Source: Streptomyces collinus (GTDB lineage Bacteria > Actinomycetota > Actinomycetes > Streptomycetales > Streptomycetaceae). Taken from it: 64,000 bases of DNA. Position numbers and translations under genes: made by a program. Under the pieces are notes generated by a model, which was not told the DNA's origin, did not search any database, and saw nothing but the letters and a program-made list of their open reading frames with translations. Below, piece after piece: positions 24,910-32,988 of this stretch. The first letter of the stretch is position 1; the number at the start of each line of letters is the position of its first letter. Where the stretch lies: NCBI RefSeq assembly GCF_031348265.1, contig NZ_CP133771.1, positions 2,666,001-2,730,000 of the forward strand. Direction: 5' to 3'.

Positions 24910-25932
24910 TCAGAGCTTGACGATCATCTTCCCGGTGTTGTCGCCGCGCAGAACACCCAGGAACGCCTCCAGGTTGTTCTCGATGCCTTCGACGACGGTC
25001 TCCCGGTACTTCAGCTCGCCGGAGGCGACCCAGGGGGCGACCTCCTGCACGAACTGCGGCTGGAGGTCGTAGTGGTCGCCGACCAGGAAGCCCTCGATGC
25101 GGCCGCGGGTCGCGATCAGGCGGGCGAGGTTCTTCGGGCCCGGGGCGGGCTCGGTGTTGTTGTAGACGGAGATCATGCCGCAGACGGCGATCCGGCCGCC
25201 CTCGTTGAGGGAGCCGATGGCCGCCTCCAGGTGGTCACCGCCGACGTTGTCGAAGTAGACGTCGATCCCGTCCGGGGCGGCGGCGCGCAGCTGCTGGGCC
25301 ACGGGCCCGTCCTTGTAGTTGAAGGCGGCGTCGAAGCCGTACTCCTCCGTGAGGAGCTTCACCTTCTCGTCCGACCCGGCGGAGCCGATGACCCGCGAGG
25401 CGCCCTTCAGCCGGGCGATCTGCCCGACCTGGCCGCCCACGGCGCCGGCGGCACCGGACACGAAGACGGTGTCACCCTCCTTGAAGGAGGCGGTCCGCAG
25501 CAGGCCCGCGTAGGCGGTGAGGCCGGTCATGCCCAGCACACCGAGGTACGTCGACAGCGGCGCGGCCTCCGGGTCCACCTTCACGGCGTTCTTCGCGCCG
25601 ACGACCGCGTACTCGCGCCACCCGAAGAAGTGCAGGACGTGGTCCCCGACGGACAGGCCCTCGGCGTTCGAGGCCAGGACCTCGCCGACGGCACCGCCCT
25701 GCATGACCTTGCCGAGCTCGAACGGGGCGACGTAGGACTTGACGTCGCTCATCCGGCCACGCATGTACGGGTCCACGGAGAGGTACTTGTTCCGGACGAG
25801 GACCTGCCCCTCGGCCGGCTGCGGGACCTCCGCCTCGACGAAGGCGAAGTCCTCGGGCTTCGGCCAGCCGACGGGGCGGCTCGCCAGATGCCACTCGCGG
25901 CTGACGGCGGGGAGGGTGGGGGTGTCGGTCAT
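24910..25932 (-). CDS. NADP-dependent oxidoreductase (leukotriene B4 dehydrogenase/curA type)
   Basis: A 340-residue medium-chain reductase of the zinc-free PTGR/CurA group. Features are SVDPYMRGRMSD near the N-terminus, the nucleotide-binding AAGAVGGQVGQIARLKGA, YFDNVGGDHLEAAI and ICGMISVYN-like strands. These enzymes reduce alpha,beta-unsaturated carbonyls with NADPH. The start MTDTPTLP at 25932 is preferred to an upstream in-frame ATG that overlaps the palindromic operator. It is divergent from a MarR gene, whose product probably represses it. Confidence 0.9.
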   Translation of the reverse strand: MTDTPTLPAVSREWHLASRPVGWPKPEDFAFVEAEVPQPAEGQVLVRNKYLSVDPYMRGRMSDVKSYVAPFELGKVMQGGAVGEVLASNAEGLSVGDHVLHFFGWREYAVVGAKNAVKVDPEAAPLSTYLGVLGMTGLTAYAGLLRTASFKEGDTVFVSGAAGAVGGQVGQIARLKGASRVIGSAGSDEKVKLLTEEYGFDAAFNYKDGPVAQQLRAAAPDGIDVYFDNVGGDHLEAAIGSLNEGGRIAVCGMISVYNNTEPAPGPKNLARLIATRGRIEGFLVGDHYDLQPQFVQEVAPWVASGELKYRETVVEGIENNLEAFLGVLRGDNTGKMIVKL

Positions 25933-25963
25933 GATGCGCCTTACCTCACTGGCTCGATGCGAA

Positions 25964-25982
25964 TGTTTCAGTACCTGAAACA
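25964..25982. promoter_or_regulatory. MarR operator candidate
   Basis: TGTTTCAG-TAC-CTGAAACA, perfect 8-bp arms with a 3-base spacer, lies 32 bases upstream of the reductase start and in the divergent gap to marR. A second TTTCAG half-site (25999-26004) could serve as the marR -35, 17 bases from TACCCT (26022-26027). The placement suits a repressor acting on both directions. Confidence 0.65.
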
Positions 25983-26034
25983 ACCATGCTCCTCAAAATT
26001 TCAGGTTGTCAAATAACCGGGTACCCTCGATGGC

Positions 26035-26484
26035 ATGGCCTCCACCACACCGACGCCCCAAGACCTGACCAAGCGCCCGGATCCGCTGACCCTTGAGGTC
26101 GTCGAGCTGATCGGGGAGGTCGTGGCGCGGTTCCACGAGGACTACGAGTCGGCGGCGGCGGACCATGCCCTGACCGGCGCGCAGGCGCGGCTGCTCAGCC
26201 TGCTGTGCCTCGAACCGCTGCCGATGCGCAGGCTGGCCCGGCAGCTGAAGTGCGAGCCGTCCAATGTGACGGGGATCGTGGACCGGCTGGAGGCGCGGGG
26301 CCTGGTCGAGCGGCGGCCGGACCCCGCCGACCGCCGCGTGAAGGTGGCGGCGGCCACGGCCGAGGGCCGGAAGGTGGCCCGGAGCCTGCGGGAGTCGCTG
26401 CGGTTCGCCGGGGAGCCCCTGGCCGGGCTCTCCGAGGGCGAACGGGTGGCACTGCGGGACACGCTGCGGCGGATGCTGGGCTGA
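26035..26484 (+). CDS. MarR-family transcriptional regulator
   Basis: A 149-residue MarR protein. The winged helix-turn-helix reads MRRLARQLKCEPSNVTGIVD, then RLEARGLVERRPDPADRRVK with the DxRxK-type wing tip. The C-terminal helices form the dimer. TACCCT at 26022-26027 lies seven bases before ATG 26035, indicating a leaderless message. It is divergent from the NADP-dependent reductase and likely represses it and itself through the palindrome at 25964-25982. Confidence 0.9.
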   Translation: MASTTPTPQDLTKRPDPLTLEVVELIGEVVARFHEDYESAAADHALTGAQARLLSLLCLEPLPMRRLARQLKCEPSNVTGIVDRLEARGLVERRPDPADRRVKVAAATAEGRKVARSLRESLRFAGEPLAGLSEGERVALRDTLRRMLG

Positions 26485-26589
26485 GGGCGGGCCGCGCGGC
26501 CTGGTTCTGAGGGCCAGGACCGCGCACAGGGCGCTGCGCACGCGCCGCTGGCGCCGGGCTGCCAGCCCGGCGATCCGCGGGACGTGGCC

Positions 26590-26890
26590 GACGCCGTCCC
26601 GTCGTCGCCGTGCCGTCCGTCTTCGTGACCGGCCTCGGCGCCTCCGGTGTTGTCATCGCGATCCGCACGTGGATCGTGCCGCGGGCCCGCCCCGCAACGC
26701 CACGCCCGCCCCGCAGCGCCACGCCCGCCGCGTACGGCAGCGCGCCCTGCACGAAGACGGGCCGGCTGCCCCAGCGGTCCGCAAGCCGCCCGGTGAGGAC
26801 CGAGGCCGTGCCGGCGACGGCCATCGCCGTGTACGACAGGCCGAAGGCCCGGGTCGGCTTCCCTGCGCGACCGGCGCCTGTCACGTTCAT
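26590..26890 (-). pseudogene. Relic of a major-facilitator transporter gene
   Basis: Reading from ATG 26890 on the minus strand, residues about 14-61 (AFGLSYTAMAVAGTASVLTG then RLADRWGSRPVFVQGALPYA) match a transmembrane segment followed by MFS motif A (G-x-L-x-D-R-x-G-x-R). The frame then degrades into low-complexity arginine-rich residues, and no other transmembrane segments follow. A complete MFS protein has 12 or 14. This is a remnant rather than a gene. Confidence 0.5.
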
Positions 26891-26986
26891 CGCGTCACCG
26901 TGGCGGCCATCTGGTCCAGGTCGGCACGCGCGTCGGGGTCGTCGGGGGCGAGCAGGACACCCAGCAGCGAGTGGAACTCTGGATGG
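26887..26986 (-). pseudogene. 3' fragment of an unidentified gene
   Basis: In a different minus-strand frame, about 30 residues ending FHSLLGVLLAPDDPDARADL-DQMAATVTR stop at TGA 26887-26889, which overlaps the ATG of the MFS relic. Codon use is typical of real genes here, while upstream the frame dissolves. It may be the end of a decayed regulator gene that was coupled to the transporter. The rest of 26486-26600 and 26987-27046 shows nothing recognisable. Confidence 0.3.
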
Positions 26987-27046
26987 CCGGGCCGAGGTGA
27001 CGCGCGGCCAGCGGACACGCACCAGTTGCGGACGCCCGGTCAGGCC

Positions 27047-27859
27047 CTAAGCGCACCACCAGAGGAACCGCTTGCAGGGCTCGGACGGGGACGGCTCCGG
27101 TTGCGGGGCCTGGGTGGTCGGGTCCGACGTCGGGGCCGGGTCCGGGGCCGGCGGGGCCGCGGTGGGGGCGGACGCCGGGCGGCTGGGGGCGCCTCCCGCC
27201 GTCGCCGGCTCGGGGTCCTTCGACGGTTCGCCGTCCTTCGGGGACTTCGACTCCTCGTCGTCGGGGGATCCGGAAGCGGACGGCGAGTCGGACGCCTCCG
27301 GTGAGGGCGAGCCTGACGGGCCTTCAGCCCCGGCGGCATTCCCGCCCGGACCGCCGCTCGGCTTCCCCGCCTCCACGGAGGCGTCCCCGTCCGCCGACTC
27401 GCCTCCGGCCGCGGCCGGCTTCGGCGTCGAACGGGGGGTGTCCATGCCCAGCTCCGCGAGGCTCAGGCCGCCCGCCGCCAGCACGAACCCGGCCGCCACG
27501 AACAGGGTCCGGCGGCGGCGCCTGCGGTGTGCCGCGGCCTTGCGGTCCCGCCGGCTCGCGCCGCCCGGACCGTCGACGGCGGGACCGCGCCCGCGTCCGC
27601 GCCGCCGGTCAGCCCGCCCCGACGGCTCACCGTCGGCGTCGTCGACGCGCTCGTCGTACCCGCCGCTCTCGCCGTACTCGCCGTCGGGCCCTTCCGGCCC
27701 TTCCGGACGCTGCGGCGCCTCGCCCTCGGCCCCGGACGGGGCGGCGCCGTACCCGCCGTGATCCGGCTCACGCCAGCGCGGCGATTCCGCTGAGGTGCCA
27801 CACCCGGGGCAGGCCAGCGCGCCGTTGAGGTGCCGTCGGCACGGGTCGCAGTAGTCCAT
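27047..27859 (-). CDS. SCO2400-like zinc-ribbon, single-pass membrane protein
   Basis: A 270-residue protein. The N-terminus (MDYCDPCRRHLNGALACPGC) holds two CxxC knuckles, a small zinc ribbon. An acidic, glycine-rich region and a basic RRDRKAAAHRRRRRR stretch follow, then one transmembrane segment (TLFVAAGFVLAAGGLSLAEL). The remaining ~130 residues are Pro/Ser/Ala/Gly-rich and lie presumably outside, ending in a conserved-looking CKRFLWWCA with two Cys. Similar proteins are annotated in Streptomyces as the SCO2400 family with no known function. TAGTCT (27869-27874) lies nine bases before ATG. Confidence 0.75.
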   Translation of the reverse strand: MDYCDPCRRHLNGALACPGCGTSAESPRWREPDHGGYGAAPSGAEGEAPQRPEGPEGPDGEYGESGGYDERVDDADGEPSGRADRRRGRGRGPAVDGPGGASRRDRKAAAHRRRRRRTLFVAAGFVLAAGGLSLAELGMDTPRSTPKPAAAGGESADGDASVEAGKPSGGPGGNAAGAEGPSGSPSPEASDSPSASGSPDDEESKSPKDGEPSKDPEPATAGGAPSRPASAPTAAPPAPDPAPTSDPTTQAPQPEPSPSEPCKRFLWWCA

Positions 27860-28002
27860 GACGCGGGAAGACTAAGTTCCGCACGGGGGGCGTTCCTAGA
27901 GGCCGATGTGAAGGTTGTGTGCGGAACCCGCCTTTCCGCTTTGCCCACTTGAGGTCAAGCCCGACCATTCGCCGCGATCCTCCGGTGGCGGGCCCGGACA
28001 TG

Positions 28003-28045
28003 CCACGCGGTCCGTCGCACGGGGGGTGTGCGACGGACCGCGTGG
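28003..28045 (-). terminator. Terminator of the ytf-type sugar importer operon
   Basis: CCACGCGGTCCGTCGCAC (28003-28020) and its exact inverse (28028-28045) form an 18-bp perfect stem with loop GGGGGGT. It lies 42 bases past the stop of the last permease gene of the minus-strand operon. The rest of 27860-28086 shows no gene. Confidence 0.8.
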
Positions 28046-28086
28046 GGTGGGAGGGACCGCGTGGGTCCGCGGGCGTTCTCCTCGGG

Positions 28087-29109
28087 TCAGGTCTGCTTAC
28101 GGTTCGTCATGGCCCGCTGGATCAGGATGAACGCGCAGAGCAGGACACCGGTGGCGATCTTCGTCCACCAGGAGCTGAGCGTGCCCTCGAACTGGATGAT
28201 GCTCTTGATCAGGCCCAGCACGAGGACACCGAAGAGGGTGCCCAGGACGTAGCCGGAGCCGCCCGTCAGCAGCGTGCCGCCGATGACGACCGCGGCGATC
28301 GCGTCGAGTTCCATGCCGACGGCGTGCAGCGGGTCACCGGACTGGATGTACAGCATGAACAGCAGGCCTGCCAGCGCCGAGCAGAAGCCGCTCAACGTGT
28401 ACACGGCGATCTTCGTGCCGCCCAGCGGAAGCCCCATCAGCAGCGCCGACTGCTCGTTGCCGCCGACGGCGTACACCCGGCGGCCGAAGCGCGTGTAGTG
28501 CAACACGTAGAACGCGGCTCCCAGCACCACCAGCGCCACGATCGCGCCGATCGACAGCTCCCCCAGTCCGAGCGACACCCGGGTCTGGGCCATGCTGCTC
28601 ACCGTGGAGTCGCTGATGGAGATGGACTCCTTGTTGATGACCAGGCAGAGGCCCCGGAAGAGGAAGAGGCCGGCGAGGGTCACGATGAAGGGCTGGATCT
28701 CGAAGTTGTGGATCACATAGCCCATGAGGAAGCCGCCGAACGCGCCCACGCCCAGGGCGAGCGGGATGACCAGCAGCAGCGGCAGCCCCTGACGCTCCAC
28801 CAGCCACGCCGTGAACATGGTGGTGAAGCCGATCAGCGAGCCGACGGACAGGTCGATGCCGCCGGACATGATGACGAAGGTGGCGCCGACGGCGGCGACC
28901 AGCAGGTAGCTGTTGTCGATCAACAGGTTGAGGAAGACCTGCGGTTCACCGAAACCGTAGTTCTGGTAGCGGCTGAGCCCGCCGATGTACATCGCGAGGA
29001 ACAGGCCGGCCGTGACCAGCACGGGCAGCCGCTGATCGCCGAGCAGGCGCGCGGCCGTGGACGGCGTACGGCCTTCCGCTGCCGTACGGGTCTTGGTAGT
29101 CGCGCTCAT
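28087..29109 (-). CDS. yjfF: Sugar ABC transporter permease, YjfF type
   Basis: A 340-residue inner-membrane permease of the CUT2 (ribose/galactofuranose) class with many hydrophobic segments. The [20 protein letters not shown] motif and the DAIAAVVIGGTLLTGGSGYV coupling region mark the family. It is last in a four-gene operon (binding protein, ATPase, two permeases), the layout of E. coli ytfQRT-yjfF, which imports galactofuranose. Its start overlaps the preceding permease by 4 bases (ATGA). Substrate assignment rests on synteny; L-arabinose or galactose are also possible. Confidence 0.88.
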   Translation of the reverse strand: MSATTKTRTAAEGRTPSTAARLLGDQRLPVLVTAGLFLAMYIGGLSRYQNYGFGEPQVFLNLLIDNSYLLVAAVGATFVIMSGGIDLSVGSLIGFTTMFTAWLVERQGLPLLLVIPLALGVGAFGGFLMGYVIHNFEIQPFIVTLAGLFLFRGLCLVINKESISISDSTVSSMAQTRVSLGLGELSIGAIVALVVLGAAFYVLHYTRFGRRVYAVGGNEQSALLMGLPLGGTKIAVYTLSGFCSALAGLLFMLYIQSGDPLHAVGMELDAIAAVVIGGTLLTGGSGYVLGTLFGVLVLGLIKSIIQFEGTLSSWWTKIATGVLLCAFILIQRAMTNRKQT

Positions 29110-30203
29110 CGCGACACCTCCATCTCAGGGGCGGCGTCGGCCGGGGTGGCGGGCTCCGCCGGGGCGGTGGTCCGGGCGCCCTTCGCGCCGAAGACCTTGG
29201 CCCGGAACTTCGGGGACTGCAGCAGACAGACGACGATGACGACGGCGGCCTTGAAGACCAGGTTGGTCTGCGTGGGCACGCCGATGGTGTAGATCGTGGT
29301 GGTCAGGGTCTGGATGACGAGGGCGCCGATCACGGTGCCGCCGATGGAGAACCGGCCGCCGAGCAGCGAGGTGCCGCCGATGACGACCGCGAGGATCGCG
29401 TCCAGCTCGATCCACAGACCGGCGTTGTTGCCGTCCGCGGCCGAGGTGTTGGAGCTGATCATCAGGCCGGCGATGCCCGCGCACAGGGCGCAGAACATGT
29501 ACACCATGATCTTGATGCGTCGGGAGCGGATGCCGACCAGGCGGCTGGCCTCCGCGTTGCCGCCGACCGACTCGACGAGCAGGCCGAGCGCCGTACGGCG
29601 GGTCAGCGCGACCGTGACGGCCACGACGGCGGCCACCACGAAGATGGAGAAGGGCAGCGTCAGCCAGTAGCCGCCGCCGATGAACTTGTACGGCTCGCTG
29701 TTGGTGGTGATGATCTGGCCGTCGGTGATCAGCTGGGCGACACCGCGCCCGGCGACCATGATGATGAGGGTCGCGATGATGGGCTGGATGCCCATCCGGG
29801 CGACCAGGAAGCCGTTCCACAGGCCGCAGACCACGGCCGCCACCAGGCCGACGCCCATGGCGAGGAAGACCCCCGCCAGCGCGTTCTGGTCGGCCTGGTC
29901 GCTGATGTACGAGCAGGTCAGGGCGCCGGTGATGGCGACCACGGCACCGACGGAGAGGTCGATGCCGCCGGTGGCGATGACCAGGGTCATGCCGACCGCC
30001 ACGAGGATAAGCGGTGAGCCGTACAGCACGATCGAGACGAGGCTGCCGTAGAGGTGGCCGTCCGTCATCCTGATCGCGAAGAAGTCGGGGGTGAAGGGGA
30101 CGTTGACGAGCAGCAGGAAGATCAGGACCGCGACCGGCCAGAACAGGTGGTGGTGCGTCAGTGCTCGCCAGCGGGAGGGGGTGGTCACTGCCGGGGTACT
30201 CAC
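29106..30203 (-). CDS. ytfT: Sugar ABC transporter permease, YtfT type
   Basis: A 365-residue CUT2 permease starting at GTG (MSTPAVTTPSRWRALTHHHL). It has about ten hydrophobic segments, the VGMTLVIATGGIDLSVGAVV signature and DAILAVVIGGTSLLGGRFSI. The start overlaps the ATPase stop (GTGA) and its end overlaps yjfF (ATGA), so all are co-translated. A much longer open frame continues upstream but lies inside the ATPase gene in another frame. It pairs with YjfF to form a heterodimeric channel. Confidence 0.9.
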   Translation of the reverse strand: MSTPAVTTPSRWRALTHHHLFWPVAVLIFLLLVNVPFTPDFFAIRMTDGHLYGSLVSIVLYGSPLILVAVGMTLVIATGGIDLSVGAVVAITGALTCSYISDQADQNALAGVFLAMGVGLVAAVVCGLWNGFLVARMGIQPIIATLIIMVAGRGVAQLITDGQIITTNSEPYKFIGGGYWLTLPFSIFVVAAVVAVTVALTRRTALGLLVESVGGNAEASRLVGIRSRRIKIMVYMFCALCAGIAGLMISSNTSAADGNNAGLWIELDAILAVVIGGTSLLGGRFSIGGTVIGALVIQTLTTTIYTIGVPTQTNLVFKAAVVIVVCLLQSPKFRAKVFGAKGARTTAPAEPATPADAAPEMEVSR

Positions 30204-31738
30204 TGGTGCTCTCCGCTCGCGATGGTCTCCAGGATCTTGCTGGTGGTGATCTCCGGCCCGTTGGTGATGCGCGCGACGAGCTTGCGGTCGCGCAGCACTC
30301 CGATGGTGTGGCTGAGCCGGAGCACCTCCTCCAGTTCGGCCGCGATGTACAGCACCGACATGCCGTCCTCGGACAGGGAGACCACGAGCTTCTGGATCTC
30401 GGCCTTGGCGCCGACGTCGATGCCGCGCGTGGGCTCGTCGAGGATCAGCAGCTTCGGCTGGGTGATCAGCCAGCGGGCGAGCAGCACCTTCTGCTGGTTG
30501 CCGCCGCTGAGCCGGCCGACGCGGGCCTCGGGGTCGGCGGGGCGGATGTCGAGGGCCTTGATGTACTTGGCGACGAGTTCGTCGCGCTGGGAGGCCGGGA
30601 TGGGCCGGGTCCAGCCGCGGGACGCCTGGAGGGCGAGGATGATGTTCTCGCGCACCGTGAGATCGGGGACGAGGCCCTCGGTCTTGCGGTTCTCCGAGCA
30701 GAACGCGACCCCGGCGCCGATGGCGTCGTTGGGGGCGCTCATCGAAACCTGCTTGCCTGCGATGCTCACCTTGCCGCTGTCGGGCTGGTCGGCGCCGAAC
30801 AGCAGCCGGGCCAGTTCGGTGCGGCCCGAGCCGAGCAGTCCGGCGAGGCCGAGCACCTCGCCCTTCTTGATCTCCAGGTCGAAGGGGGCGATACCGCCGG
30901 CGCGGCCGAGGCCCTCGGCCTTGAGAAGCGTCTCGCCGACGTCGGAGCGCATCTGGTGCTCGTGGAGCTCCTCCAGCTGGTCCAGGGCCTTGCCGATCAT
31001 CAGCTCGATCAGCCCGACCTGGTCGAGGTCGGCCACCATGTGCTCGCCGACCAGGGTGCCGTTGCGCAGCACGGTCATGCGGTCGCAGATCTCGTAGATC
31101 TGGTCGAGGAAGTGCGACACGAAGAGGATCGCGACGCCCTCGTCCCGCAGCCGCCGCATCAGGCGGAACAGTTCGAGGACCTCGTCGCGGTCGAGGCTCG
31201 AGGTGGGCTCGTCCAGGACGAGCACCTTGGTGCCGGAGCCCTCGCCGTCGCTGTCGCCGTGGCCCACCGACCGTACGATCGCGACCAGTTGCTGCACGGC
31301 CAGCGGGTACGAGGACAGCGGCGCCGTCACGTCGATGTCGAGGCCGAGCCGGTCGACCATCTCCGCGGCCTGCTTGCGTATCTGCTTCCACTGGATGCGG
31401 CCCGCGCGGGTGGGTTCACGGCCGATGAAGATGTTCTCCGCCACCGAGAGGTTGGGGCAGAGGTTGACCTCCTGGTAGACCGTGCTGATGCCGGCGTGCT
31501 GTGCCTGAAGCGGGCTGCCGATCCGCACGGCCTTGCCGTCGAGGGTGATGGTGCCGCCGTCCAGGGAGTAGACCCCGGTCAGCACCTTGATGAGGGTGGA
31601 CTTCCCGGCCCCGTTCTCGCCCATGAGGGCGTGGATCTCGCCGGGGAAGAGCCGGAAGTCGACGCCCGACAGAGCCCGTACCCCCGGAAACTCTTTGACA
31701 ATGCCCGTCATCTCCAGGACGGGCCGCGGCTCTGCCAT
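30200..31738 (-). CDS. ytfR: Sugar ABC transporter ATP-binding protein, YtfR type
   Basis: A 512-residue tandem ATPase. Domain 1 has Walker [10 protein letters not shown] and Walker B VLVLDEPTSS, but its signature is degenerate (LSSYPLAVQQL instead of LSGGQ). Domain 2 has a degenerate Walker A (GLLGSGRTE), a proper signature LSGGNQQK and [14 protein letters not shown]. One working composite site is the norm for this family. It lies 100 bases after the binding-protein gene, with a strong hairpin between them, and overlaps the ytfT start. Confidence 0.92.
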   Translation of the reverse strand: MAEPRPVLEMTGIVKEFPGVRALSGVDFRLFPGEIHALMGENGAGKSTLIKVLTGVYSLDGGTITLDGKAVRIGSPLQAQHAGISTVYQEVNLCPNLSVAENIFIGREPTRAGRIQWKQIRKQAAEMVDRLGLDIDVTAPLSSYPLAVQQLVAIVRSVGHGDSDGEGSGTKVLVLDEPTSSLDRDEVLELFRLMRRLRDEGVAILFVSHFLDQIYEICDRMTVLRNGTLVGEHMVADLDQVGLIELMIGKALDQLEELHEHQMRSDVGETLLKAEGLGRAGGIAPFDLEIKKGEVLGLAGLLGSGRTELARLLFGADQPDSGKVSIAGKQVSMSAPNDAIGAGVAFCSENRKTEGLVPDLTVRENIILALQASRGWTRPIPASQRDELVAKYIKALDIRPADPEARVGRLSGGNQQKVLLARWLITQPKLLILDEPTRGIDVGAKAEIQKLVVSLSEDGMSVLYIAAELEEVLRLSHTIGVLRDRKLVARITNGPEITTSKILETIASGEHQ

Positions 31739-31770
31739 GGCAGCGCTCTCCTTGAAATGGGTTCAGGCCC

Positions 31771-31822
31771 GCAGGGAGCCTCCCGGGACCGGGTGGTCGC
31801 CGGTCGGCCGGAGGCTCCCTGC
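31771..31822 (-). terminator. Intercistronic hairpin between ytfQ-like and ytfR genes
   Basis: GCAGGGAGCCTCC (31771-31783) pairs exactly with GGAGGCTCCCTGC (31810-31822) around a 26-base, partly self-complementary loop. It sits 16 bases after the binding-protein stop. Such elements commonly keep binding-protein mRNA more abundant than the downstream transporter part. Confidence 0.6.
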
Positions 31823-31838
31823 CGGTGGGTGCGGTCGG

Positions 31839-32840
31839 TCAGTACTTACGGGTGGGGAGCGCGTCCTTGGCCTGGTCCTGCATGAAGTCGCTCTCCTTGG
31901 TCTTGATCCAGCGCTCGACCGTCTCGCCCGCCTGCACCTTCTTCACGACCTCCATGAGCTGGGGGCCGAGCAGCGGGTTGCACTCGACGATCGCGTTGAT
32001 CTTGCCTTCGGACATGGCGATGAAGCCGTCCTTCACGCCGTCGACCGTGACGATGAGGATGTCCTTGCCGGGCTTCTTGCCGGCCGCCTCGATGGCCTGG
32101 ATGGCGCCGAGGCCCATGTCGTCGTTGTGCGCGAACAGCACGTCGATGTCCGGGTTGGACTGCAGGAAGGCCGCCATGACCTGCTTGCCGCCGGCCCGGG
32201 TGAAGTCACCGGTCTGGCTGGCGACGATCTCCCAGTCGTCCTTGTGCTCCGCGTCCATGACCTCCTTGAAGCCCTTGGCGCGCTCGATCGCGGGGGCGGC
32301 ACCGGTGGTGCCCTCCAGCTGGGCGATCTTCACCTTGCCCTTGTGGCCGGCCTTCTCCAGAACCTTCTCCAGGATCTTGGCGGCACGGCGGCCCTCGTCG
32401 GTGAAGTCGGAGCCGACCAGGGTGACGAACAGGGACTCGTCGCTCTCGACGGACCGGTCGGTCAGGACGACCGGGATGTTCGCCCTCTTGGCCTCGTTGA
32501 GCACGGCGTCCCAGCCCTTGACGACCACCGGCGAGAAGGCGATGACGTCCACCTTCTGCGCGATGAAGCTGCGGATCGCGGAGATCTGGTTCTCCGGCTT
32601 CTGCTGCGCGTCGGAGAACTGCAGCTTGATGCCCGCCTCCTTGGCGGCCGACTTCACCGAGTCGGTGTTGGCGGTGCGCCAGCCGCTCTCGGAGCCGACC
32701 TGGGCGAAGCCGAGGGTGATCGCCTTGCTGCCGCCGGAGGAGGAGTCGGAAGGGCCGCCGTCCTCCTTGGCGCAGGCCGCCAGGGTGCCCGCCGCCGCCA
32801 CGCCGACCGCCGCGGTGAGGAAGTTCCGTCTGTTGAGCAT
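31839..32840 (-). CDS. ytfQ: Sugar-binding lipoprotein, YtfQ type
   Basis: A 333-residue periplasmic-binding-protein-like lipoprotein. The signal peptide MLNRRNFLTAAVGVAAAGTL ends in lipobox GTLAAC and includes a twin-arginine-like NRRNFL. The type I sugar-binding fold shows ITLGFAQVGSESGWRTANTD, VDVIAFSPVVVKGWD and FAHNDDMGLGAIQAIEAAG. It feeds sugar to the YtfR/YtfT/YjfF complex. AAGGAG lies 7 bases before ATG 32840; a longer upstream frame has no ribosome site. Galactofuranose, galactose or arabinose are the likely ligands. Confidence 0.9.
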   Translation of the reverse strand: MLNRRNFLTAAVGVAAAGTLAACAKEDGGPSDSSSGGSKAITLGFAQVGSESGWRTANTDSVKSAAKEAGIKLQFSDAQQKPENQISAIRSFIAQKVDVIAFSPVVVKGWDAVLNEAKRANIPVVLTDRSVESDESLFVTLVGSDFTDEGRRAAKILEKVLEKAGHKGKVKIAQLEGTTGAAPAIERAKGFKEVMDAEHKDDWEIVASQTGDFTRAGGKQVMAAFLQSNPDIDVLFAHNDDMGLGAIQAIEAAGKKPGKDILIVTVDGVKDGFIAMSEGKINAIVECNPLLGPQLMEVVKKVQAGETVERWIKTKESDFMQDQAKDALPTRKY

Positions 32841-32937
32841 GTGTCTTCTCCTTTGAAGAGCCGGTTCGGGGAGGGCCCCTGGTACTCGGTTGTCACTCGA
32901 TGGGACCGACCGCAGTGCGTCCAGCCTGTCGAGCATT

Positions 32938-32953
32938 GTTCGAGATTTCGGAC
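32938..32953 (-). promoter_or_regulatory. Sugar-regulon 16-mer, site 1 (upstream of ytfQ)
   Basis: Minus strand GTCCGAAATCTCGAAC, about 100 bases before the binding-protein start. It is one of five near-identical 16-bp near-palindromes before sugar genes in this window (others at 34763, 37105, 47930 and 63342). Confidence 0.6.
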
Positions 32954-32988
32954 ATGTGCAGTGGGGGGCGCAAGGAGGCGGTGGGTCG

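Noticed and set aside
26195..27022. A complete 275-codon gene
   Set aside because: Only about 50 residues resemble an MFS protein; the rest is Arg/Pro-rich, and part lies antisense to marR.
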